Below are positions 27,654 through 36,764 of a stretch of 64,000 bases of DNA, piece by piece. The translations under genes and the position numbers were made by a program. Source of the DNA: Methanoregula boonei 6A8 (GTDB lineage Archaea > Halobacteriota > Methanomicrobia > Methanomicrobiales > Methanospirillaceae). The stretch lies in NCBI RefSeq assembly GCF_000017625.1, contig NC_009712.1, forward strand, positions 1,798,001-1,862,000, in the 5' to 3' direction. The first letter of the stretch is position 1, and every line of letters starts with the position of its first letter. A model generated the notes under the pieces. The model ran no database searches, was not told the origin of the DNA, and saw nothing but the letters and a program-made list of their open reading frames with translations.

Positions 27654-28919
27654 ATGGATGAAAATTTATTGACTACAATACCAGATCGACTTTTTGCCGA
27701 TCTCAAGGATAAAACACTTCTTGTTATCACGCCGGATTTTCCTGATAGGGATCACCACTATATTGGTTCAATTTTTGTGAAAAACCAGATTGAACCACTA
27801 AAAAAAATTTTCAGACAAATTATTGTCATCTGCCCGGTCCTGTTCAGTTTCCGGCTGCTGCCCAATGACCGGTACTGCAAAAATTACACATACGGGAATG
27901 TCCGGGTCTTTTACCCGCGCTGTTTCTTTCTTCCCCGCAGCCTTCCGCTTCCGTTTGTAAGCAATAAACAAAAAATGTCATTTGATTTCCGGTATTCTGC
28001 AGTGAGACAGATTATCCGGAAAGAAAACACGCAGTTTGATCTTATCCATGCCCATTTCACCTGGCCCTCCGCAGCAATTGCCGCGCAGATCAGGGAAGAG
28101 TTCCATGTCCCAGTTGTTACAACAATCCATGAGGATTCAGGGTGGCTTGAGGAAGAGATCCGTATGGAGCAGCCACTCCTCGTCAGGGCATGGAGAGAAT
28201 GCGACAGGTTAATCAGAGTAAATAAGAAAGACGTCCCACTCCTCCTCCGCTACAATACCCGGATTATCTCGATTCCCAATGGCTTTGGGCCGGAATTTCA
28301 TCCGATGGACAAGCAGGAGTCACGGCGCGTCCTTTGTATTCCGGCGGAGAATAAGATTGTTTTCAGTCTCGCTCCCCTGATCGAGCGCAAGGGTTTTTCC
28401 TATCTTATCGATGCCATGGAACAGGTGATAAAAAAAGATCCTTCGACCCTCTGTTATATCGGGGGTGAAGGCCCGGAAAAGAAGAACCTTACAGAAAAGA
28501 TTCGGAAAAAGGGGCTGCAAAAAAATATTTTTCTTCTCGGGTTTGTCCCGGACAAACAGGTTGTCCGCTGGATGAACAGTGCAGATCTCTTTGTCCTGCC
28601 AAGCCTCAAGGAAGGAAATCCGACCGTCATGTTTGAATGCCTCGGATGCGGGACCCCGTTTATCGGGACGGATGCCGGGGGGATCCCGGAAATAATTCAG
28701 TCGGACGATTACGGGTACGTATGTGAACCTGCAAATCCGCAAGCCCTGGCACAGGTCCTTACCGCGGCCCTGGGAAGAGCATGGGACCGTGAACGGATCT
28801 CTCAATACGCACAACAATTCAGCTGGGAAGCAATCGGACGCGAATTGAACGAGGTGTACAGACAGTTAATTGAATCATTTCCCGCAGATCTTTATGAATT
28901 TAAGGCAGATAAACCCTGA
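27654..28919 (+). CDS. GT4 family glycosyltransferase
   Basis: 421 residues. GT-B fold: N-terminal half with VITPDFPDRD and a H-x-H-F-x-W-P acceptor segment (LIHAHFTWPS), C-terminal half with SLAPLIERKGFSYLIDA and LPSLKEGNPTVMFECLGCGTPFIG, the EX7E-type donor site of GT4 enzymes. It is cytoplasmic and adds a sugar from a nucleotide donor to a growing glycan. A TATA-like TTTATTT lies upstream, so it is a separate transcription unit from the ACP operon. Confidence 0.88.
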   Translation: MDENLLTTIPDRLFADLKDKTLLVITPDFPDRDHHYIGSIFVKNQIEPLKKIFRQIIVICPVLFSFRLLPNDRYCKNYTYGNVRVFYPRCFFLPRSLPLPFVSNKQKMSFDFRYSAVRQIIRKENTQFDLIHAHFTWPSAAIAAQIREEFHVPVVTTIHEDSGWLEEEIRMEQPLLVRAWRECDRLIRVNKKDVPLLLRYNTRIISIPNGFGPEFHPMDKQESRRVLCIPAENKIVFSLAPLIERKGFSYLIDAMEQVIKKDPSTLCYIGGEGPEKKNLTEKIRKKGLQKNIFLLGFVPDKQVVRWMNSADLFVLPSLKEGNPTVMFECLGCGTPFIGTDAGGIPEIIQSDDYGYVCEPANPQALAQVLTAALGRAWDRERISQYAQQFSWEAIGRELNEVYRQLIESFPADLYEFKADKP

Positions 28920-29147
28920 AAATCATGGTGGTCATTATAAGGGAATGCATTGTCGGTGCAGGATTCGCACGGACTGATCTTTCGGGAAATCCTGCCCAGG
29001 CCACATCGCACAGATAAATTCGATGTCAGGCGAAAACCAGATTATTTCGCAGATGCTAATATAGCGTACAATTAACCTGCACAAAAACATGAATACGATA
29101 TTTTCGATGTAAGATATGACACGAAAAAATTAAGGAGCCGCTGAATA
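28920..29147. other. Spacer with an 8-bp inverted repeat
   Basis: No gene. GCAGGATT (28958-28965) and AATCCTGC (28988-28995) form a perfect 8-bp stem with a 22-base loop, a possible terminator or RNA structure after the GT4 gene. An AT-rich region with a TATA-like element precedes the GT2 gene, and GAGCCGCTG replaces a good Shine-Dalgarno sequence. Confidence 0.4.
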
Positions 29148-29960
29148 ATGGAAACCAATCCGCTCGTCTCAATTATCATCCCGGTTTACAATGCCGAACC
29201 CTATATCGATGAATGTATTAGATCGGCACAAAAACAAGACTACCCGAATACAGAGATAATCATAATAGACGATGCAAGCACTGACGAAAGCGTACAGCAT
29301 ATCATTCAATATTCAGGTATAACTGTTTTAAAAAATGAAAACAATCTTGGAGAGTGTAAAACCTGCAGTATTGGATATGCACATGCGAAGGGGACGTATC
29401 TTTGCCGGTTGACCGGGGATGATGCGTTTGTTAATTCCAATCACATATCCATTCAGGTCGCCGAAATGGAAAAAAAGAATCTGGACTGGTGTTACAACAA
29501 CATCAGTCTTATTGGCGACACAACAACGGATGCGGTCGAAACATATACTTCATGGGTTCCCCTGCCCCTAAAATATTCTCCACGATGGTTCTGGATTTTT
29601 GATAATCTTTTTCTGAAATTCCCCAATATCTGCTACCTTATCCTGGGGTTACGCGGTCCAATGAATACCAACGCAGTCATGATCCGGGCATCATCATATC
29701 ACAAATATCTTACCTGGTATAATCAGTACGGGACCTATTGCGATCACATCATCTACGAGGGACTTTTCCTTCATAAATTAAAAGGGCGGGCAATTCATTC
29801 CATGGGGGCGTTCTGGCGTGTTCACCCAAACCAGAATACCCAAAGTTCCCGGGGCAAGGAAGTCCTCAAAAAACTGAGGCTGGAGATGTATTCAGAAAAT
29901 AAGAATTTCCCGTTCTGGATGCGAATTGCATGCAGGTTTTTGAAAAGGAGAGTACAATAG
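29148..29960 (+). CDS. GT2 family glycosyltransferase
   Basis: 270 residues. The GT-A nucleotide-binding start VSIIIPVYNAEPYIDECIRS and IIIIDDASTDES, followed by the DxD-like LTGDDAF near 87. The C-terminal half is unlike bacterial GT2 in having FDNLFLKFPNICYLIL, a possible membrane-attachment stretch. It transfers a sugar in surface-glycan synthesis. Confidence 0.85.
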   Translation: METNPLVSIIIPVYNAEPYIDECIRSAQKQDYPNTEIIIIDDASTDESVQHIIQYSGITVLKNENNLGECKTCSIGYAHAKGTYLCRLTGDDAFVNSNHISIQVAEMEKKNLDWCYNNISLIGDTTTDAVETYTSWVPLPLKYSPRWFWIFDNLFLKFPNICYLILGLRGPMNTNAVMIRASSYHKYLTWYNQYGTYCDHIIYEGLFLHKLKGRAIHSMGAFWRVHPNQNTQSSRGKEVLKKLRLEMYSENKNFPFWMRIACRFLKRRVQ

Positions 29961-30008
29961 AAAAAATATTTCAGGCTACGTAATATTTGCCCGTAAAAAG
30001 TTATGCAT

Positions 30009-30911
30009 TTATTTCTGCCTAATATCGCGTTTCAGCATTTCCCTGAGGGCAATGATATAGGGATGGGCGCCCACGTTATTCCTTCCCATCCATTTACCAA
30101 CCCCGCTCTTCACGATACTGCATAAAATGTTTATTGTTAACTGGATCTTCTGCACACTTGTCCCATGCATTTTACAGGGACGGACATAATTGCGCCAGGT
30201 AGATTGAAAAAAAAGTGGATCCACGTCAGATCTTTTAATAACCGAGATACTCCTTTTATGGTAAATGATGGCGGCGGGAGAATACGCCGTTTTCCATCCA
30301 GTCTTGTATGCCCGCCACGAATACTCGCTATCCTCGAATCCGGAATCAAATGATTCATCGAACATCCCCATCTGCCGGATCATCTCAGACCGATATAATG
30401 CAGCTGCTCCGGACACTCCGATAAGATTTCGATTGTCAGTATATTGGCCGGAATTAATTTCCCTGTTGCCCCGGTCCTCTACCTGCCCCCACACAAGGAT
30501 ATGGCCGGTACTATCGATAATCGTATGATCCCATTGTTTGAGCATCAACGCCTGAACCATACCTGCTCCAGATGTTTGCGCTGCTTTAACCATTTTATCC
30601 AGGAAATCAGGTTCTACCTCGGTATCATTATTCAGGAGCAGGATGTACTGCGGATTTAATGAGTCCAGTGCGTACTTCATGCCAAAGTTGCATCCCTTCG
30701 CAAACCCGAGATTCTCCCTGAGGGGGAAAAAGGTAATACCGGGGTCAAGATGCAAGGCAAATTCGTTGAGGGAATTATCTGAGGAGTTATTATCGATAAG
30801 AATGATGCGATAGTCAGAATAGGTGATATTTTTAAGAGAACGCAGACAGGCAAGAGTATCCTGACAGCCATTCCAGTTCAGGATGATAATACAGACAAGA
30901 GGGGATTCCAT
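30009..30911 (-). CDS. GT2 glycosyltransferase, rhamnosyltransferase-like
   Basis: 300 residues from ATG 30911. IIILNWNGCQDTLACLRSL and ILIDNNSSDNS, then LLLNNDTEVEPDFL (the D-x-D) and a W-R-A-Y-K-T-G-W acceptor region, typical of the rhamnosyltransferase-like branch of GT2. It lies at the downstream end of the rml operon and is a close paralogue of the gene at the upstream end (34698-35585). Both may transfer rhamnose. Confidence 0.85.
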   Translation of the reverse strand: MESPLVCIIILNWNGCQDTLACLRSLKNITYSDYRIILIDNNSSDNSLNEFALHLDPGITFFPLRENLGFAKGCNFGMKYALDSLNPQYILLLNNDTEVEPDFLDKMVKAAQTSGAGMVQALMLKQWDHTIIDSTGHILVWGQVEDRGNREINSGQYTDNRNLIGVSGAAALYRSEMIRQMGMFDESFDSGFEDSEYSWRAYKTGWKTAYSPAAIIYHKRSISVIKRSDVDPLFFQSTWRNYVRPCKMHGTSVQKIQLTINILCSIVKSGVGKWMGRNNVGAHPYIIALREMLKRDIRQK

Positions 30912-31200
30912 CAACAGCACGCCCCATCCGGCCCTGTTCTCCAGATTGTCGTCACACCATGCAGGGATTTGAAGGAGATCGCTATGAGCGCCATAAATTC
31001 CTTACGATACGCTGGAAAGGATACGGGTTCCCTGAGCCTATCGGGAGAGGAGCGATGGCGTTTGAGCTGTATTGAGATTCCTTGGAATTTCGTCATGGAT
31101 GCGTGTATTCCGGTTGACCTGCGGGTACATTAAAAATATCGGAGTGGGAAAACGAGTGTAATGGTGAATTTTCCCTCTGTAAATGATAGGGAGGCGAATA
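30912..31200 (-). repeat. Duplicated flank upstream of the first GT2 gene (pairs with 35586-35880)
   Basis: The region before GT2 30911 and the region before GT2 35585 share partial similarity: each begins with a GCGGGGCGTG-type stretch and contains TGCGGGTACATTAAAAATAT / TGCGGGGCATTAAAAATATT (about 31119 and 35788) plus GAATTTTCC(C/G)(T/C)(T/C)TGTA (about 31166 and 35847). This suggests the GT2 gene was duplicated with its promoter. Confidence 0.4.
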
Positions 31201-31256
31201 TTCATCCGCCGGTCAGAGTTGATGAGGGTTGAACCGGGTTCGTTACTTTTGCCTAG

Positions 31257-32321
31257 TTAACGATCCTCATAATTTTTCTCATAAAATTTCGTGTATTCCC
31301 CGGAGATGACATTGGCCATCCATTCCCGGTGATCAAGATACCACCGGACCGTTCGCTCGATCCCCTCATCGAAGGGAACCTTATGCTCCCAGTGAAGATC
31401 CCTTTTGATTTTCGAAGCGTCAATCGCGTATCTCCGGTCATGTCCCAGCCGATCTTTCACATAAGAAATCAAGTTATCATTAATGTGCGGGTCTCCGGTC
31501 ATATCCTGTAACAGGACAAGAATCTTTTTTATAATGACAATATTTTCCCGTTCGTTATTGCCCCCGATATTATAGGTCTCCCCGGTCTTACCGGACTCGT
31601 ATACCAGATCAATTGCCCGGCAGTGATCTCCGACATAGAGCCAGTCACGGATCTGTTTTCCATCGCCATAAACGGGAATTTCCCGGTGCAAAAGGGCGTT
31701 CTGTATCAGGAGAGGGATTAATTTCTCGGGGAACTGCCAGGGCCCGTAATTATTGGAACACCGGGTAATATTCACCGGCATTCCATAGGTGTCGTGATAC
31801 GCTTTTACCACGAGGTCGGCAGAGGCTTTACTCGCGGAATAGGGACTGTGAGGGTCCAGGGGCGTTGTTTCGGTAAAGTACCCCGATGGCCCAAGTGTCC
31901 CGTACACTTCATCCGTGGACACCTGCAGGAATTTTTTCCCGTCTTCCCAGCCGCCTTCTTTTGTGTGCCAGATAGTTTTTGCTGCATCCAGGAGAACATG
32001 AGTGCCAAGGATGTTTGTTTTCAGGAACACCTGCGGGTCATGAATTGACCTGTCCACATGGGTCTCAGCAGCGAAATTTATGATACCGTCAACAGGGTAT
32101 TTTGAAAGGATCTTTTTTATCTGAACGGTGTCGGTAATATCGGCCTTCTCAAAGACGAATCTCGCCTTTTGATCAGGGGATAACAAAGAAAGGTTTTCCA
32201 GATTTCCCGCATACGAAAGATTATCAAGACCGATTATCGTTCTCTCCGGATAGCGGGAAAGATAATAATAAACAAAATTGCTCCCGATAAACCCGGCCGC
32301 GCCGGTCACAAGGATTTTCAT
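31257..32321 (-). CDS. rfbB: dTDP-glucose 4,6-dehydratase
   Basis: 354 residues. Extended SDR: TGAAGFIGSNFVYYYL at the start, STDEVYG near 130, YSASKASADL (Tyr/Lys catalytic pair) and RCSNNYGPWQFPEKLIPL, the signature of RmlB. Second enzyme of dTDP-L-rhamnose synthesis. Its ATG overlaps the rfbD stop by 4 bases. Confidence 0.96.
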   Translation of the reverse strand: MKILVTGAAGFIGSNFVYYYLSRYPERTIIGLDNLSYAGNLENLSLLSPDQKARFVFEKADITDTVQIKKILSKYPVDGIINFAAETHVDRSIHDPQVFLKTNILGTHVLLDAAKTIWHTKEGGWEDGKKFLQVSTDEVYGTLGPSGYFTETTPLDPHSPYSASKASADLVVKAYHDTYGMPVNITRCSNNYGPWQFPEKLIPLLIQNALLHREIPVYGDGKQIRDWLYVGDHCRAIDLVYESGKTGETYNIGGNNERENIVIIKKILVLLQDMTGDPHINDNLISYVKDRLGHDRRYAIDASKIKRDLHWEHKVPFDEGIERTVRWYLDHREWMANVISGEYTKFYEKNYEDR

Positions 32322-33169
32322 GATACTGCCTCAAGATCTTGTAAGAACCGCTCTGTTGCATCCTTCCAGTCAGGAAGGGAATACCCAAGACACTCCGGTG
32401 TTCCAAAGTTATCGAGAACAGAGTATGCCGGCCTTTGTGCTGCACTCATGAATTCATCTGATGAACCCCGGACAAGATTTCCTTTCCAACCAACCTTTGC
32501 CAGGAGGAACTCTGCCCACTCATACCGGGAACAGTAGCCGGAATTTGTGATATGGTACATTCCCCTTGCATTTTTCAGGATCAAATCCAGTGTCGCTTTG
32601 GCGAGATCCGCGGTATAGGTCGGTGATGCAACCTGATCGTCAACAACCTTAAGTTCCGTCTTGTTTTTACTCCAGCCCATAATTTTTTTGGGGAAATTAT
32701 CGTTTCCTTTTCCAAATACCCAGCTGGTCCTGATAAGGATAAATGTATCAGCAATATCCCGGGTCATCGTCTCCCCAAGAAGTTTACTCATTCCATACCT
32801 GCTTATCGGCCTTGGGAGGTCAGCAATGGTATACGGGAGACGGGATTTCCCGTCAAAGACGTAATCGGTTGAAAAATGAACAAATACTGCACCCAGAGAA
32901 TTTGCGGCTGTTGCAAGGTTTCGCACCCCCAGCCCGTTTACCCTATACGCTTTTTTCCATTCGGTTTCTGCGAGGTCGACCGCATTATAAGCCGCACAAT
33001 TGATAATAACATCCACGGGATTCTTTTTCACAAAGTGCTGTACTTCGGACACATTGGAGATATTAAGTTCTTTTGAGCCGGTTGCGATATGGTCGATGGA
33101 ATTTTGTTCGCAGACTTTCCGGATATCCTGCCCAAGCTGGCCATTAACACCCGTTATAAGGACTCTCAT
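32318..33169 (-). CDS. rfbD: dTDP-4-dehydrorhamnose reductase
   Basis: 283 residues. Reductase/epimerase SDR: ITGVNGQLGQDIRKV, INCAAYNAVDLAETEW, FVHFSTDYVFDGKS and the YGMSKLLGET catalytic pair of RmlD. It makes dTDP-L-rhamnose. Sits between rfbC (6-base gap) and rfbB (ATGA overlap). Confidence 0.95.
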   Translation of the reverse strand: MRVLITGVNGQLGQDIRKVCEQNSIDHIATGSKELNISNVSEVQHFVKKNPVDVIINCAAYNAVDLAETEWKKAYRVNGLGVRNLATAANSLGAVFVHFSTDYVFDGKSRLPYTIADLPRPISRYGMSKLLGETMTRDIADTFILIRTSWVFGKGNDNFPKKIMGWSKNKTELKVVDDQVASPTYTADLAKATLDLILKNARGMYHITNSGYCSRYEWAEFLLAKVGWKGNLVRGSSDEFMSAAQRPAYSVLDNFGTPECLGYSLPDWKDATERFLQDLEAVS

Positions 33170-33175
33170 GATCTC

Positions 33176-33751
33176 TTACCCGGCATAGTTAAACGGTGAT
33201 ATAATGTCCCTGAGGAAAGGAAGCACTGCATCTTTTGGAGAGACAACCGGCCTGCTGATTTCCTGTGCCTTCATCGGCCAGGGAATCCGGAGATCGGGAT
33301 CATCCCAGCGAATACCTGCATCATACTGCGGGGAATAAAAATCTGTCACCTTGTACATGACTTCGGTAGCGTCTTTTAAGGCCATGAATCCATGGGCAAA
33401 ACCAACCGGGACAAATAACATCCCGGCATCCTGTGCATCAAGCTCGATACCGAGATGATGCCCATAGGTTGGAGAGCCATTGCGGATATCGACCACAACA
33501 TCGAAGATTTTTCCCCTCAACACCCGTACCAGTTTACCCTGCGCATTTTTTGACTGGTAATGGAGACCCCGTACAACTCCTTTTGCCGAGTGCGATACAT
33601 TATCCTGAACAAATTCATCAGTGATACCCACTTCTGCAAATTCTTCCCGGTTATAGGTCTCAAGGAAAAAACCGCGATCATCTTTGAAGACGGTGGGCCG
33701 GATTATTGTTATGTCGTTGAGTTTTGTTTTAACTCTCTCAAATTTCCCCAC
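33176..33751 (-). CDS. rfbC: dTDP-4-dehydrorhamnose 3,5-epimerase
   Basis: 191 residues, cupin fold. FKDDRGFFLETYN, GVVRGLHYQSK and the IELDAQDAGMLFVPVGFAHGF segment carry the catalytic His and the substrate pocket of RmlC. Third rml enzyme; rfbA ends 2 bases before its start. Confidence 0.95.
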   Translation of the reverse strand: MGKFERVKTKLNDITIIRPTVFKDDRGFFLETYNREEFAEVGITDEFVQDNVSHSAKGVVRGLHYQSKNAQGKLVRVLRGKIFDVVVDIRNGSPTYGHHLGIELDAQDAGMLFVPVGFAHGFMALKDATEVMYKVTDFYSPQYDAGIRWDDPDLRIPWPMKAQEISRPVVSPKDAVLPFLRDIISPFNYAG

Positions 33752-33753
33752 GG

Positions 33754-34647
33754 TTATCTCTCCGGGATGGGTTCCTGTACGAAATCATCGGCAACTAATA
33801 CCAGGTAACGGCCATAATCCGTGTTGCCAAGCGACTTTGCCAAATCCCTGATTTGCTCACGGTTTATATATCCAAGACGATAGGCAATCTCTTCGAGACA
33901 GGCAACATACATTCCCTGTCTCTTCTGAATGGTCTCAATAAAATTCGCCGATTCAAGGAGAGATTCGTGGGTTCCTGCATCCATCCAGGCCATACCGCGT
34001 CCAAAAACCTGAACTTTTAATTTACCCATACGCAGGTATTCCCGGTTTACATCGGTAATTTCAAGCTCGCCTCTTCCGGAGGGTTTTAAGGTTTTTGCGA
34101 TCCGGATGACATTATTGTCAAAGAAGTACAGGCCGGGGACAGCATAATTTGACTTAGGGCTGGACGGTTTTTCCTCGATTGAGATCACGTTGCCGTCTTT
34201 GTCAAACTCCACAACGCCATATGCCCGGGGATCCCGGACATAGTAGCCAAATATCACGGCCCCGTCGTGGATTTTCCGTGCATTCCGGAGTAACTCTGAA
34301 AAGTGCTGCCCGTAAAAGATATTGTCCCCAAGAATCAGCGCAACCTGATCCTTCCCGATAAAGTTTTCACCGACAATAAATGCCTCGGCGAGCCCCCCAG
34401 GTTTTTCCTGTACTGCATACGAGAAAGACAGGCCAAGTTGTTTTCCACTCCCGAGAAGATCCTTATACAAGGGGATGTCCCGCTCAGTGGAAATAATAAG
34501 GATATCCCGGATCCCCGCAAGCATAAGGATTGACAGGGGATAATAAATCATGGGTTTATCGTACACCGGCAGAAGGTGTTTTGACACGGCTTTTGTGATC
34601 GGATAGAGACGGGTGCCAAATCCACCAGCGAGTATTATGCCTTTCAT
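33754..34647 (-). CDS. rfbA: Glucose-1-phosphate thymidylyltransferase
   Basis: 297 residues from ATG 34647 ([16 protein letters not shown]). The [20 protein letters not shown] nucleotide loop, LGDNIFYG (Mg-binding Asp) and [21 protein letters not shown] are those of RmlA. It makes dTDP-glucose from dTTP and glucose-1-phosphate. First enzyme of the rml pathway, and the first rml gene of the operon after the flanking GT2. Confidence 0.95.
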   Translation of the reverse strand: MKGIILAGGFGTRLYPITKAVSKHLLPVYDKPMIYYPLSILMLAGIRDILIISTERDIPLYKDLLGSGKQLGLSFSYAVQEKPGGLAEAFIVGENFIGKDQVALILGDNIFYGQHFSELLRNARKIHDGAVIFGYYVRDPRAYGVVEFDKDGNVISIEEKPSSPKSNYAVPGLYFFDNNVIRIAKTLKPSGRGELEITDVNREYLRMGKLKVQVFGRGMAWMDAGTHESLLESANFIETIQKRQGMYVACLEEIAYRLGYINREQIRDLAKSLGNTDYGRYLVLVADDFVQEPIPER

Positions 34648-34697
34648 GAGTGTTCCATTATCCAATGGACTTTAGAAATTTTTAATGATATGGGACT

Positions 34698-35585
34698 TCA
34701 ACCGAAAATCATTTCTCTGATCGCAATAATATGGGGTCCGCATCCAAATTCATGCCGCCCCAGGTACTTCCCGATTACGCTTCTGGTTCCCTGGTACAGC
34801 ATTAAAAAAACAAACTGTATTTTCTGGAGTCTAGTTCCGTGAGTCTTGCAGGGTCTGGCAGAATCTTTGTATATGGCATTAATCAATTGGGGATTAATTT
34901 TCAGCATTTTTTTTCCTGATACCTGACCTCTATGGTAGACAATTGCTGATGGAATAAATGCAGTTTTCCACCCGGCTTTCGTTGCGCGCCACCCATACTC
35001 GGTGTCCTCGGAACCATGGGAATAGGATTCATCCAATATTCCGATCTGTCGGATCATTTCAGTTTTATACAGTGCACACGCACCGGATACTCCCATGAGC
35101 CCCGAGCTGTCTTTGTACTGCCCTTTGTTTGGTTCCCCTGCACCTCGGGCGAACATGAGTCCCCAGTAGAGTTTGTGGCCGCTGACATCGATTATATTGT
35201 GATCTGCCATTCTCAACAGCAATGGCTGAGCCATCCCGGCACCGGATGCCTCGGCTTCCTGAACAACCTTGCTTAAGAAATCCGGTTCGACAACCGTGTC
35301 ATTGTTCAGCAGCAGGATATAATCGGGATTCATGTTCTCCAAGGCGTATTTCATGCCAAAATTGCATCCCTTCGCAAACCCGAGATTCTCTTTGAGGGGG
35401 ATAAAACAAATGCCGGCATCGAGATGCGAGGCAAAGACGTCACAGGAGTTATCGTTGGAGCCATTATCGATAAGAATGATGCGATAGTTGGGATAGGTGA
35501 TCCGGCGTAGAGAACTGATACACGCAAGCGTATCCTGCCAGCCATTCCAATTCAGGAGGATAATGCAAACGCGTGGGGATTCCAT
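34698..35585 (-). CDS. GT2 glycosyltransferase, rhamnosyltransferase-like
   Basis: 295 residues from ATG 35585. Same motifs as the gene at 30009-30911: LLNWNGWQDTLACISSL, LIDNGSNDNSCDV, LLLNNDTVVEPDFL, and EDTEYGWRATKAGWK. The two are paralogues that bracket rmlACDB. It is the first gene of the operon, so rhamnose synthesis and transfer are probably co-expressed. Confidence 0.85.
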   Translation of the reverse strand: MESPRVCIILLNWNGWQDTLACISSLRRITYPNYRIILIDNGSNDNSCDVFASHLDAGICFIPLKENLGFAKGCNFGMKYALENMNPDYILLLNNDTVVEPDFLSKVVQEAEASGAGMAQPLLLRMADHNIIDVSGHKLYWGLMFARGAGEPNKGQYKDSSGLMGVSGACALYKTEMIRQIGILDESYSHGSEDTEYGWRATKAGWKTAFIPSAIVYHRGQVSGKKMLKINPQLINAIYKDSARPCKTHGTRLQKIQFVFLMLYQGTRSVIGKYLGRHEFGCGPHIIAIREMIFG

Positions 35586-35962
35586 CAGCATTCCGCCCCA
35601 CACGGTCTCGCGGGCATCTCACCATTGCGGATTTCAAATGAGATATTGTCGAGAGGCAGCCCATCCTCCTGAAACCATTTGTGAGCCCAAATCTCCCTGA
35701 ACCGAATAGCCAGCGTGAGGTAAAGTTTGAAATGGCCTGATTTCCCTTCGTTCTTTATCATGGTGAATGAATAGTGGTTAATTTGCGGGGCATTAAAAAT
35801 ATTGGAGGAAATTACGGGAGGAAAAACGGAGCATTGTAACGCAGGAAAATTTTCCGCTGTAGAAAATGATTATTTCTTCTTTCCAAGATATTATTTCCAG
35901 ATATCCAATAGAGCAGTGTCACTATAAAGATGTAATATCAGCACCTCCAGTATCCCAAAAGA
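35586..35962. other. Spacer between the rml operon and the transposase remnant
   Basis: No gene. It holds the promoter side of the GT2/rml operon, with the TGCGGGGCATTAAAAATATT stretch at 35788, and from about 35,880 the downstream flank of the transposase remnant. An AT-rich segment near 35,905-35,945 would be the boundary. Confidence 0.4.
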
Positions 35963-36466
35963 TCATTTCACTTTAGACAGATAAATACCGGTTACCCGTG
36001 ATCCACTCCTCGTTAATATCGATAAGGATTGAACGGCAAGTCTTAACAACGAAGCGTTATTTGGGAAGGCCCCGATCTTTTTGCTCCATCGATTAAGTTC
36101 TTTGTTAACACGTTCCAGGATATTTGTAGTTCGGATCTTTTTCAAGAACTCAGGGGGAAATGCCGGGCAATTCGTCACCCCTTGGGGGAACCGGTGAATC
36201 GTATCAGAAGTACGAGTAAGAACATGGGAATTGAGTGGGTCTGAGTATTCTGGCAATCTCCCGGAATAACTCAGGCATTCTTTGAGGGACCTGGATCGGT
36301 AACCCATTCCTTTGAGATCTTCTCGAACTCGATCTCGCGTGTTTCGGTACTCCGCTGGTTGTGCCACTACCTCGTTCATCACATCGTTCAGGAACCATGT
36401 GATGAGCTGTTGCATTCCCTACTCGTTATCGGTAAGGTAATTCAGTACGATGTTATTTAGATTCAT
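35963..36466 (-). pseudogene. IS256/Mutator-type transposase remnant
   Basis: The N-terminal start (NLNNIVLNYLTDNE) reads from ATG 36466 to a TAG at 36421-36419, after which the frame continues as GMQQLITWFLNDVMNEVV, the family's usual N-terminus. The C-terminal NILERVNKELNRWSKKIGAFPN and SLLRLA text is the conserved end of IS256 transposases. The central catalytic region with the DDE residues is missing, so ~150 of about 400 residues remain, with a stop codon inside. It is inactive and marks a former insertion at the edge of the AT-rich glycan block. Terminal inverted repeats were not located. Confidence 0.8.
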
Positions 36467-36764
36467 TGCCTCTGATTCTCCTTGTTGCAATATGATGTTG
36501 GATACAGGGCATCTTCACTTTTTACAGCAATTCGTTATACTACCTAATAGATTCACGAAAATTGTTTAGGTTTTAATTTCTGATAAGGAAAGAGAACACG
36601 ACCTCTGCGTCTCCCGCCATTTATGGCACATAATAAAGGTAAGAATCTCTGCATCCTTGATCTTTTAGTAAATCGGGGGGGTTTCCCTCGGATAAATGAA
36701 CCCTACGGAAACAAATTGTATATTGTTGTTATTTTGACGAAAATGAGGGCCCACCGTTAAATAA
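36467..36764. other. AT-rich spacer
   Basis: No gene seen. It would contain the left end of the IS256 remnant and the downstream end of the GT9 gene (stop at 36765). No clear inverted repeat was found. Confidence 0.4.
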
